A stretch of 7,605 nucleotides of DNA from an uncultured Gammaproteobacteria bacterium (GCA_913043075.1 CAJWLI010000067.1:1-7605), one strand, 5' to 3'; positions 1 through 5,965 are shown, counted from the stretch's first letter. Translations and numbers: made by a program. The notes: generated from the sequence alone by a model not told the origin.

Positions 1-126
1 ATAAATTTTTTAGGCGCTACCTTATTTTTTTTCTTGGGTTTCGGAAATCATAAAAACTTGATGAAATTGCCGGGCGCCTACTTGATGTCAATCACCGGTC
101 TTCTAGGTTTGCTTGCAGTTGTCTGA
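1..126 (+). CDS. C-terminal end of an unidentified membrane protein (5' end outside the window)
   Basis: A reading frame is open from the first base and ends at TGA 124-126, giving 41 residues. The sequence is strongly hydrophobic: one segment rich in Leu and Phe (about residues 2-15), a short polar turn containing Asn-His-Lys-Asn (16-19), and a second segment rich in Gly and Leu (about 28-41) running to the end. This looks like the last two membrane-spanning helices of an inner-membrane protein. I do not recognise the family and assign no function. The gap to the next gene holds the Fur box and promoter, so this gene probably belongs to a separate upstream transcript. I see no convincing terminator between them. 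Confidence 0.6.
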   Translation: MNFLGATLFFFLGFGNHKNLMKLPGAYLMSITGLLGLLAVV

Positions 127-151
127 ATCGGTCGGAAACCAGAAACTCTTG

Positions 152-168
152 TTGAGAATGATTCTCAA
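152..168. promoter_or_regulatory. Fur box (iron-dependent operator)
   Basis: TTGAGAATGATTCTCAA is a perfect palindrome of 8 bp + 1 bp + 8 bp. Its core TGAGAAT-N-ATTCTCA fits the 7-1-7 description of Fur sites (TGATAAT-N-ATTATCA) with one symmetric change per half. It lies 19 bp before the start codon of a ferric-iron binding protein, the expected target. It covers the candidate -35 hexamer and part of the spacer, so Fe-Fur binding would block RNA polymerase. The palindrome and its position are seen directly; Fur binding is inferred. Confidence 0.88.
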
Positions 169-179
169 TTAGGTAGAAT
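152..179 (+). promoter_or_regulatory. Sigma-70-type promoter of the iron-uptake operon
   Basis: A -35 hexamer TTGAGA (152-157) and a -10 hexamer TAGAAT (174-179) are separated by 16 bp; each matches consensus at five of six positions. Transcription would begin about six to eight bases after the -10, at roughly 185-188. That is at or within a few bases of the ATG at 188, so the mRNA could be leaderless or nearly so. The -35 lies inside the Fur palindrome. An alternative -35, TTGTTG at 149-154, has no good -10 at a suitable distance. Confidence 0.6.
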
Positions 180-187
180 GATCATCT

Positions 188-1207
188 ATGAGATATTTAA
201 TTACTGTTTTATCAATCGTCCTTTTACCGCAAGTTCTTGCCGCGTCTGAAGTTAATGTTTATACCTCGCGACACTACGATTCTGATGCGGCTCTGTATTC
301 AGAGTTCACAGATCTAACTGACATAAAAGTTAATGTTATTTCCGGCAAAGGACCTGCATTGATAGAGAGGATAAAATCTGAGGGAGTAAATTCACGAGCT
401 GATATTTTTTTTACCGTAGATGCTGGTAATTTATGGAAGGTCCAAAAAGAAGGTTTATTCCAAGGCATTAAATCAAAAAACGTTCTTACGACAGTTCCAG
501 AAAATTTGAGAGGTCCTAACAACGAATGGACGGCGATCGCAAAAAGAGCGAGAGTGGTGTTCTATAACCCTCAAAGAGTGAGCCAAAAAGAAATTATCGA
601 CCTTGCTTATGAGGATTTGGCAGATGCTGCATGGAAAAATAGAGTTGTTATTAGGAGCTCTAGTAATATGTATAACCAATCCCTGGTTGCAGCGCTTATC
701 TCTAATATTGGTCTTGAAAGAACAGAAAAATGGGCAAAAGGCTTAGTGGAAAATTTCGCAAGGAAGCCCCAAGGGAACGATAGGTCCCAGATCATGGCGG
801 TCGCAAATGGTGAAGCTGATTTGGCTGTCGCCAATAGCTATTACTTTGGAGTGATGCTCTCTGGTTCTGCTGGAGAGCAGCAACAAGAAGCAGCCAAAAA
901 AGTAAGAGTTTTGTTTCCCAATCAAAAAAGCCGAGGAGTTCATATAAACATAAGTGGTGCGGGTATCTTAAAGCACTCGCCAAATTCTGAAAACGGTAAT
1001 AGATTTCTAGAATTTTTGCTTTCGCCGAAAGTACAAAAATATATGGTCGATCGATCATACGAATACCCTATATTGGAGGAGATTCTGCCTAGCCCAGAAA
1101 TTGCTGGGCTAGGCCTCGGTTTTAAAGAAGATGACATTTCAGTCAAAAAATTTGGTGAACTAAATCCCGAGGCCATCAGACTTATGGACCGGTCAGGTTG
1201 GAAATAG
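188..1207 (+). CDS. fbpA: Ferric-iron ABC transporter, periplasmic Fe(III)-binding protein (FutA/FbpA/HitA type)
   Basis: Captures Fe(III) in the periplasm and delivers it to the inner-membrane permease. The 339-residue product is normal for the family. A signal peptide occupies about residues 1-18/19 (Met-Arg, hydrophobic core, Val-Leu-Ala-Ala) with cleavage just before Ser-Glu-Val-Asn-Val-Tyr. The mature start has the Tyr-Thr-Ser-Arg-His-Tyr motif (25-30). Candidate iron-ligand tyrosines are Y30, Y162 (in NMYNQSLVAA) and the pair Y218-Y219 (in NSYYFG); the PQGNDRSQI block is also family-typical. It is first in an operon with permease and ATPase genes and sits 19 bp after a Fur box. No Shine-Dalgarno sequence lies at a useful distance: AGG at 171-173 is 14 bases away. 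An ATG at 178 is out of frame, so ATG 188 is the best start. A strong intragenic hairpin lies at 1087-1114. The substrate call is firm; the symbol (fbpA, futA or hitA) is convention. Confidence 0.95.
   Translation: MRYLITVLSIVLLPQVLAASEVNVYTSRHYDSDAALYSEFTDLTDIKVNVISGKGPALIERIKSEGVNSRADIFFTVDAGNLWKVQKEGLFQGIKSKNVLTTVPENLRGPNNEWTAIAKRARVVFYNPQRVSQKEIIDLAYEDLADAAWKNRVVIRSSSNMYNQSLVAALISNIGLERTEKWAKGLVENFARKPQGNDRSQIMAVANGEADLAVANSYYFGVMLSGSAGEQQQEAAKKVRVLFPNQKSRGVHINISGAGILKHSPNSENGNRFLEFLLSPKVQKYMVDRSYEYPILEEILPSPEIAGLGLGFKEDDISVKKFGELNPEAIRLMDRSGWK
1087..1114 (+). repeat. Perfect 11-bp inverted repeat (hairpin) inside the binding-protein gene
   Basis: GCCTAGCCCAG (1087-1097) and CTGGGCTAGGC (1104-1114) are exact reverse complements around the 6-base loop AAATTG. 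The stem is GC-rich within an AT-rich gene and encodes the Pro-Ser-Pro-Glu-Ile-Ala-Gly-Leu-Gly-Leu region near the C-terminus. A short TTTT follows five bases after the right arm, so it weakly resembles a terminator, but it lies about 90 bp before the stop codon. Its role is unknown; an mRNA-stabilising block is one possibility. Confidence 0.7.
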
Positions 1208-1256
1208 AATTTCACTGGTTTAAGCTCTATTCTTCTATCGTAGCAGCTTATTAAAA

Positions 1257-2882
1257 TTGAGATTCAGTAACTTTTCTCTCTGGAGATTTTTCCCCTATCT
1301 AGTTTTAATCGTGTTCACGGCACCTCTTTTCGTGGTCTTGGCTAGTCTTTTTGGAGAGTATTCTGAGAACTGGGCGCACTTGTTTGAGTACGTCTTAGTC
1401 GATTACGTAAGTACAACGGTCACCTTGGTAGTTGGGGTCTCTGTTTTAGTTTTTTTGATAGGGACTACTACCGCATGGATAGTTACAAACTATAATTTTC
1501 TAGGTAGGAATGTATTTGAGTGGGCGCTTATTCTTCCTTTAGCTATGCCGCCCTATGTTATGGCATATACGTTCACAGGTTTATTCGATCCTTATGGAGA
1601 CGCAAATAATCTAGTCAGAGATTTCTTTCAACTGAGTAATGAGACCGTTGTCTTTCCCAATTTTAGGAATGTTTATGGGGCCATTATTGTTTTTTCTTTT
1701 ACCCTCTACCCGTATGTATATTTAGTTTGTAGAAGCGCATTTTTAAATCAATCTAAATCAATGAAAGAGGCGGCGCGAATCTTGGGATTGAGTCAGATAC
1801 AGGTTTTTTATAGCTTGGCGCTTCCTATCGCGAGACCAGCGGTAATTGGGGGACTAGTTTTAGCCATCATGGAAACTCTTTCGGACTTCGGCGCGGTAGA
1901 TCATTTTGCAATCCAAACATTCACTACAGGAATTTTTAGAACTTGGTATGGAATGTATGATCTTGGTACAGCCATGCAACTGGCATCCTTTCTCTTGCTT
2001 ACGATTGGCATTCTTTTTCTGATAGAAAGGAGCGCGAGGACAAGACGGAACTACACATCAAATAATTCAAGTTTCTCCCCGCAGTCTGAGCTGAAACTCA
2101 AAGGCCTGAATTCTTTAATTGCTTTTTCAGTTTGTCTCTTGCCATTGTTGATTGGTTTTATTCTCCCAATTTTAGAGCTCGTTCAATGGGCTTACCAAAG
2201 TAATTTAGCTTTTTTTAACCAAAAATTTTTCATTACCGCTTTCAACACGTTGTCACTGGCGATATGTTCGGGAATCATCTGCGCTTACATAGCCTTGTTG
2301 ATCAATTTTTCAATGCGCTTCGCTCCTAACCAGGCTATTAACAAGCTTAGTTTCCTTTTATCAATTGGTTATGTGATACCAGGTTTGATTTTGGCAGTTG
2401 GGTTGGTGCAGCTTTATTTATACCTAGATAATAGTATTCTGCAGAGCTCAAAGTTTTTCCTCACGGGTTCTTTAGTTGGCTTAGTGTTGGCCTACATTAT
2501 AAAGACATATGCATCTGCTAATTCGTCCATCGAGTCAGGCTATGAGAGACTTAGCAAGTCCTTAGACAATTCGGCAAGGGTTTTAGGAGCCGGAAGCTGG
2601 ACATTGTTGCGAAAAATACACATGCCTCTGCTTAAAACTAGCCTTTTCACTTCGATACTTCTCGTGATGTCCGATGTTGTCAAAGAATTACCTGCCACAT
2701 TGATACTAAGACCGTTTAATTTTGATACGCTAGCTGTTTCGACTTATCTTTACGCTGCTGAAGAGCGAATGCATCAGGCAGCTGCGCCCGCTATCGCGAT
2801 TGTTGTAGTCGGGCTCATCCCAATCATATTGCTTACAAAAATGATCAGAGAATCAAGAGTATCTGTGAAAAATGACAACTAA
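1257..2882 (+). CDS. fbpB: Ferric-iron ABC transporter, fused two-domain permease (FbpB/FutB type)
   Basis: Forms the inner-membrane channel that takes Fe(III) from the periplasmic binding protein into the cytoplasm. At 541 residues it has the usual double length of this family: two homologous halves of about six membrane segments each, joined by a polar linker near residues 258-283 (Arg-rich, then Ser/Asn-rich). Each half carries the cytoplasmic loop that docks on the ATPase. The first is KEAARILGLSQ at about 170-180, followed by LPIARP. The second is DNSARVLGAGSW at about 437-448, followed by MPLLKTS, a diverged form lacking the canonical Glu-Ala-Ala. The frame is open only from 1224, and the sole standard start before the first membrane segment is TTG 1257. 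No clear Shine-Dalgarno is seen, and a weak 6-bp hairpin ends six bases upstream, suggesting low or coupled translation. The 3' end overlaps the ATPase gene by 11 bp. Confidence 0.93.
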   Translation: MRFSNFSLWRFFPYLVLIVFTAPLFVVLASLFGEYSENWAHLFEYVLVDYVSTTVTLVVGVSVLVFLIGTTTAWIVTNYNFLGRNVFEWALILPLAMPPYVMAYTFTGLFDPYGDANNLVRDFFQLSNETVVFPNFRNVYGAIIVFSFTLYPYVYLVCRSAFLNQSKSMKEAARILGLSQIQVFYSLALPIARPAVIGGLVLAIMETLSDFGAVDHFAIQTFTTGIFRTWYGMYDLGTAMQLASFLLLTIGILFLIERSARTRRNYTSNNSSFSPQSELKLKGLNSLIAFSVCLLPLLIGFILPILELVQWAYQSNLAFFNQKFFITAFNTLSLAICSGIICAYIALLINFSMRFAPNQAINKLSFLLSIGYVIPGLILAVGLVQLYLYLDNSILQSSKFFLTGSLVGLVLAYIIKTYASANSSIESGYERLSKSLDNSARVLGAGSWTLLRKIHMPLLKTSLFTSILLVMSDVVKELPATLILRPFNFDTLAVSTYLYAAEERMHQAAAPAIAIVVVGLIPIILLTKMIRESRVSVKNDN

Positions 2883-3522
2883 CGTTCTAAAAATTGAGCA
2901 ACTCTCATACTCGTACATTGGAAGCAATAGGGTCTTGGATAACTTGGAGCTAGAGATTCAAGCAGGTGAGAGGGTAGGATTACTTGGGCCCTCTGGTTGT
3001 GGGAAAAGTACCTTGCTCCGTTTAATAGCAGGCCTAGAGAAACCTGATGTTGGAAGTATAACTATATTAGGAAATCTAGTATCTGGTCATAGGGCAATGG
3101 TTCCCCCAGAAAATAGAAAGGTAGGATTAGTCGTTCAGGAAAAAGCGCTTTTCCCTCATATGTCGGTTAAAGACAATATTATTTTTGGAATTAGGAAAGA
3201 AAAAAATAAGAACAAAGTTGTTTCTGATCTATTGGAAATACTAAAAATCACGAGCCTGTCTGAAAAGTTTCCTCATGAGATTTCTGGAGGCGAGCAGCAA
3301 CGAGTTGCGCTAGCACGATCCATCGCCCCTGCCCCTAAATTATTGATGCTTGATGAGCCCTTTAGTGCTTTGGATCAGTCTTTAAAGAACGAGCTCTATT
3401 CCGAAATATCTAAAGTGATTAGTGAAAAACAAATCACTATTTTGTTGGTCACCCATGATGTTGATGAAGCTAAGATTTTAACAGATAGGCAGTTGGAGAT
3501 AGCTGATTTACAAAAAAAATAA
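2872..3522 (+). CDS. fbpC: Ferric-iron ABC transporter, short ATP-binding subunit (FbpC/FutC type)
   Basis: Hydrolyses ATP on the cytoplasmic face to drive Fe(III) import by the adjacent permease. The nucleotide-binding domain is complete: Walker A GPSGCGKST (39-47), Q-loop Q89 followed by EKALFPHMSV, signature ISGGEQQRVALARS (137-150), Walker B LLMLDEP (157-163), D-loop SALD (165-168) and switch His in THD (195). At 216 residues it ends soon after the switch region. It therefore lacks the C-terminal regulatory (TOBE-like) domain that brings FbpC proteins of this family to roughly 350 residues. ATG 2872 lies inside the end of the permease gene (11-bp overlap), which suggests translational coupling. 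The stop follows an A8 tract (3512-3519), and the downstream MGMT-like frame is already open there. The protein looks functional; iron as substrate is inferred from the operon. Confidence 0.93.
   Translation: MTTNVLKIEQLSYSYIGSNRVLDNLELEIQAGERVGLLGPSGCGKSTLLRLIAGLEKPDVGSITILGNLVSGHRAMVPPENRKVGLVVQEKALFPHMSVKDNIIFGIRKEKNKNKVVSDLLEILKITSLSEKFPHEISGGEQQRVALARSIAPAPKLLMLDEPFSALDQSLKNELYSEISKVISEKQITILLVTHDVDEAKILTDRQLEIADLQKK
3495..3508 (+). promoter_or_regulatory. Ribosome binding site deciding the start of the MGMT-domain gene
   Basis: GGAG (3495-3498) inside the end of the ATPase gene is followed after 7 bases by ATT (3506-3508), in frame with the MGMT domain. CTG at 3503 is the only other near-cognate start this early, at 4 bases. 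ATT initiation is rare but known from infC of E. coli. The motif could be chance, because the same bases encode ATPase residues. Confidence 0.4.
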
Positions 3523-3814
3523 GTTAAAGGTTGGCACTCCTTTTCAGAGGAAGGTTTGGGCTGAGCTCACCAGAATCCCGCCTGGTGAGACAAGGTCTTA
3601 TAAAGAAATTGCAATTTTGATTGGATCGCCAAAGTCGTCCAGAGCCGTAGCGAATGCGTGTGGAAAAAACCCTCTACCCATTATTGTGCCATGCCATCGA
3701 GTCATCCGGTCCGACGGGAGTCTTGGGGGCTACAGCGCTTTAGGAGGTGTTGAACAGAAACGAGCCTTGCTCAAGTCTGAGCAGACTGAAAAAACAGGCA
3801 GAAAGTGGACTTAA
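3506..3814 (+). CDS. Methylated-DNA-cysteine methyltransferase (MGMT/AGT) domain protein, non-AUG start or frameshifted fusion
   Basis: Predicted to transfer alkyl groups from O6-alkylguanine in DNA to its own cysteine. The frame opens after TAG 3500-3502 and contains the whole MGMT DNA-binding/catalytic domain: GTPFQRKVW, then IPPGETRSYKEIA (the conserved Tyr), then SSRAVANACGKNPLP (the arginine finger), then the active site PCHRV, then GSLGGYSALGG and VEQKRALLKSE with the supporting Glu. No ATG or GTG precedes this, and TTG 3617 would delete about a third of the domain, so it is an unlikely start. GGAG at 3495-3498 lies 7 bases before ATT 3506 (102 residues) and 4 bases before CTG 3503 (103 residues). 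I favour ATT by spacing. Single-domain proteins of about 100 residues are known in this superfamily, but many of those are alkyltransferase-like proteins with Trp in place of Cys; here Cys is kept. Alternatives are an ATPase fusion through A8 slippage or a gene that has lost its N-terminus. Confidence 0.7.
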   Translation: MYKKNKLKVGTPFQRKVWAELTRIPPGETRSYKEIAILIGSPKSSRAVANACGKNPLPIIVPCHRVIRSDGSLGGYSALGGVEQKRALLKSEQTEKTGRKWT

Positions 3815-3990
3815 TTTAAGTTGAGCGATGCTTTTCAAAATATCTTCCAAATAGTTAATTTCAAAGGCCTTGGAAGGCTCAGGTCTGCCAATCCTGCTCT
3901 CCGTTCGTGGTTTTCTTGCGAAATCTCTAGATGTTATCGATTGTTAAATTTTAATCGAAAATTAATATAAATTCGCTTTACAGATCAGAT
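3815..3990. other. Intergenic region between the iron operon and the phosphate transporter gene
   Basis: This 176-bp stretch has no gene I can support. I see no hairpin with a T-tract that would end the iron operon; the only local symmetry is a small GCCTT-GG-AAGGC repeat near 3870. The right half is AT-rich and holds the candidate promoter of the phosphate transporter gene. A minus-strand frame is open across it but has no ATG or GTG. Confidence 0.6.
3941..3968 (+). promoter_or_regulatory. Candidate promoter of the phosphate transporter gene
   Basis: TTGTTA (3941-3946) and TAATAT (3963-3968) are separated by 16 bp in an AT-rich stretch just before the PiT gene. The predicted start near 3975 leaves a leader of about 15 bases. 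TATAAA at 3966-3971 is an alternative -10 but with a 19-bp spacer. I see no clear Pho box, so phosphate control is not supported. Confidence 0.45.
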
Positions 3991-5277
3991 ATGATGGCGT
4001 TCTCATTACCGTTAGGTTGGAAGAAAGCTGTGGAGAGTTTGTTTTTAGATCCGACCTTGATTTTAATACTAGCCGCACTAGCTGGCTTTTTTATGGCTTT
4101 CGGTATTGGAGCTAACGACGTAGCAAACGCGATGGGGACGTCTGTTGGAAGCAAGGCAATAACCCTAAAACAGGCCGTCATCATAGCAGCAATCTTCGAA
4201 TTTCTAGGCGCTTATCTAGCGGGAGGGGAAGTCACGTCAACGATTCGAAAAGGCATCGTTGATCCAAATCTCTATTCTGAGAATAATAACCTTTTCATAA
4301 TAGGAATGATTTCATCCCTTCTTGCAGGGGCAAGCTGGTTATTTTTTGCAAGTAGAAGGGGTTGGCCCGTATCGACAACTCACTCGATAGTCGGTGCAAT
4401 TGTAGGGTTTGTGGTTGTATCAATGGGCTTCGAGGCAGTATCTTGGAGTAAAGTTGGAAATATCGCGGCGAGTTGGGTTATCTCTCCAATAATTGCTGGA
4501 GGCATCTCTTTCTTGATTTACTTAAGTGCTAAGGCGCTAATTCTAGATAAAAAAGAACCTACTGTTGCTGCTGTCAGGGTACTCCCTTACTACATTTTCG
4601 TCGCAGCTGTAATTGTTGCCTTGGTAACGGCGAGAAAGGGCCTAAAACATGTGGGGCTTCCTCTAACTGAAATACAAATAATTTTGGTCACTTTGGGCTT
4701 TGGTGCACTTGTGATGATCATCGCCGCAATAATATTACAGCGGAGCCGAGAGAAGATAGAGCAATATGGTGTAGAGTCTGGTTTTGCCGTTCTCATGTTA
4801 GTTACTGCTTCTGCAATGGCTTTTGCCCATGGATCGAATGATGTAGCAAATGCTATAGGCCCAGTGTCGGCCATCATAAGCGTGGCGATGGAAGGAGAAA
4901 TAGGTTCTCGCGCTGAAGTAGATCCGCGAGTGCTTTTGCTGGGAGGGGTTGGGATAGTTTTTGGTTTGGCCATGCTTGGAGGGAAAGTTATAGCTACCGT
5001 GGGTAACAAGATTACGACATTGACTCCTAGTCTAGGTTTTTCAGCCGAATTGGCTGCTGCATCTACTGTGGTTGCAGCGACGTACGTTGGATTTCCAATA
5101 TCGACAACTCACACTTTGGTGGGGGCAGTAATTGGTGTTGGTTTAGCGAAGGGTATCTCGCACCTTGACCTCGGCTCAATAGGGAGAATTATTCTTTCTT
5201 GGGTGGTTACGATACCCGCTGGAGCTATTCTTTCAATTTTATTTTACCTTTCTTTGAAAGCTTCATTCGGTTTGTAA
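3991..5277 (+). CDS. pit: Inorganic phosphate transporter, PiT family
   Basis: A cation-coupled symporter (H+ in most bacterial members, Na+ in some) importing phosphate or metal-phosphate across the inner membrane. The 428-residue product is almost wholly hydrophobic helices and shows the inverted duplication of the family. GANDVANAMGTSVGSKAIT at residues 40-58 is mirrored by GSNDVANAIGPVSAI at 281-295, and PVSTTHSIVGA at 126-136 is mirrored by PISTTHTLVGA at 369-379. The Asp and Asn residues of the NDVANA motifs are the expected transport residues. Hydrophilic loops near 187-195 and 249-262 separate the halves. The second STTH copy shares a 14-base identity with the first (TATCGACAACTCAC at 4370 and 5099), a trace of the duplication or of shared codon constraint. 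ATG 3991 is followed directly by ATG 3994; the Shine-Dalgarno is weak, so either may be used. No PhoU-like (DUF47) partner gene is adjacent. Na+ versus H+ cannot be told from sequence. Confidence 0.95.
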   Translation: MMAFSLPLGWKKAVESLFLDPTLILILAALAGFFMAFGIGANDVANAMGTSVGSKAITLKQAVIIAAIFEFLGAYLAGGEVTSTIRKGIVDPNLYSENNNLFIIGMISSLLAGASWLFFASRRGWPVSTTHSIVGAIVGFVVVSMGFEAVSWSKVGNIAASWVISPIIAGGISFLIYLSAKALILDKKEPTVAAVRVLPYYIFVAAVIVALVTARKGLKHVGLPLTEIQIILVTLGFGALVMIIAAIILQRSREKIEQYGVESGFAVLMLVTASAMAFAHGSNDVANAIGPVSAIISVAMEGEIGSRAEVDPRVLLLGGVGIVFGLAMLGGKVIATVGNKITTLTPSLGFSAELAAASTVVAATYVGFPISTTHTLVGAVIGVGLAKGISHLDLGSIGRIILSWVVTIPAGAILSILFYLSLKASFGL

Positions 5278-5282
5278 CCAAA

Positions 5283-5307
5283 AACAATCCACCGTAACTG
5301 GGTTGTT
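5283..5307. other. Hairpin just after the phosphate transporter gene
   Basis: AACAATCC (5283-5290) pairs with GGGTTGTT (5300-5307) with one T-G wobble around a 9-base loop. On the plus strand no T-tract follows. On the minus strand the arm runs into TTTTT, but no minus-strand gene needs it. It may be a weak terminator or 3'-end stabiliser for the transporter mRNA. Confidence 0.3.
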
Positions 5308-5335
5308 CGACTCTGCTCGAGCCTAATGTAAACTG

Positions 5336-5359
5336 CTATCCTGAAGGGATAGTTCAGGA
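5336..5359 (+). promoter_or_regulatory. Hairpin plus Shine-Dalgarno upstream of sixA
   Basis: CTATCC (5336-5341) and GGATAG (5347-5352) form a perfect 6-bp stem with loop TGAAG. Three bases later comes AGGA (5356-5359), eight bases before ATG 5368. The hairpin would lie in the 5' leader and leave the ribosome site exposed. A weak promoter, TTGTTC (5303-5308) and TAATGT (5324-5329) with a short 15-bp spacer, could place the hairpin at the very 5' end of a sixA transcript. Confidence 0.35.
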
Positions 5360-5367
5360 AATCCTTC

Positions 5368-5871
5368 ATGTGCAAAGATAAAAGAGATTTAATTATTATT
5401 CGGCACGCGCAAGCTAAACTGGCCTCTCATTCAGGTCTTGATTTTGATAGACCCCTAACAAGTTTAGGAGAGGAGCACGCGATGTTAATGGCCCGCAGGG
5501 CGATAAGCTATGAGCTAAAAATTGATCAGTTGATTTGCAGTCCAGCCCTTCGAACAAAAATGACGGCCCTAGCTTTTTGTCGAGAGATTGGCTTTCACGA
5601 AAACAGAATTCTCTATCTAGATGATCTCTATGAAGGAACCCTTCAGAATTACCTAAAGGTCTTTTCAACATTAACTGAAAACACAACTGTTATTTTAGGG
5701 CATTACCCTGGAGTGCAGAAATTAGGAAACTGGCTGTGCGGCATTCATCTCGAAGATTTTCCTACAGCTGGAATGATGCATTTGAACAGCTCCGTAGACC
5801 AAATAGCCAATATCTCAGCAGGGGACGGAAAATTGCTTCGATTCGAATATCCTAAAATGTTTGAGACCTGA
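5368..5871 (+). CDS. sixA: SixA-like phosphohistidine phosphatase (histidine phosphatase superfamily)
   Basis: SixA proteins remove phosphate from phosphohistidine; in E. coli SixA acts on phosphohistidine of phosphotransfer proteins (ArcB originally, later the nitrogen PTS). The 167-residue product matches the short single-domain SixA length. Catalytic signs: LIIIRHAQA with R12-H13 as the phospho-accepting motif, DRPLTSLGEEHA (27-38), CSPALRT with R62 in the phosphate pocket, LYEG with acidic E89, and LGHYPGVQKLGNWL with second histidine H112. RHAQA and GHYPG replace the commoner RHG/RHA and GHNPG forms. ATG 5368 is chosen for its AGGA at an 8-base spacing; no signal peptide is seen, so it is cytoplasmic. 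It starts 90 bp after the transporter gene, so co-transcription is possible. The target cannot be inferred, since no histidine kinase or PTS gene is present in the window. Confidence 0.88.
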   Translation: MCKDKRDLIIIRHAQAKLASHSGLDFDRPLTSLGEEHAMLMARRAISYELKIDQLICSPALRTKMTALAFCREIGFHENRILYLDDLYEGTLQNYLKVFSTLTENTTVILGHYPGVQKLGNWLCGIHLEDFPTAGMMHLNSSVDQIANISAGDGKLLRFEYPKMFET

Positions 5872-5965
5872 TCTACTAAAACCAGTGAATTAACTAATAA
5901 AACACAAATTCTGTTACCCTTATCTTTAGAAAATTACCTAAAATTCTCATTTCATAAAAAAAGGA

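Noticed and set aside
3617..3814. MGMT protein starting at TTG 3617 (65 residues).
   Set aside because: This start would cut off the GTPFQ...SYKEIA part of the domain, which is plainly encoded in the same frame upstream, so the true start is earlier or the product is a fusion.
3740..3943. Minus-strand open frame of 67 codons before its stop, across the gap after the MGMT domain; part of its translation looks protein-like (GRPEPSKAFEINYLEDIL).
   Set aside because: It has no ATG or GTG, it runs antisense into the MGMT 3' end, no family is recognised, and the plus-strand promoter of the next gene lies at its start. A blastp hit to a conserved family would reopen it.
4590..5009. 139-residue minus-strand open frame opposite the phosphate transporter gene.
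   Set aside because: It lies wholly antisense to a well-conserved PiT gene; its Pro, Ser and Thr-rich, membrane-free composition is what reversed transporter codons give.
4370..5112. 14-base direct repeat TATCGACAACTCAC at 4370-4383 and 5099-5112.
   Set aside because: It encodes the duplicated STTH motif of the PiT family, so it reflects the family's internal duplication and shared codons, not a mobile or regulatory repeat.
5914..5944. Possible glyS promoter TTACCC with TAAAAT.
   Set aside because: The spacer is 19 bp and the -35 match is poor in an AT-rich stretch, so it is not distinguishable from chance.
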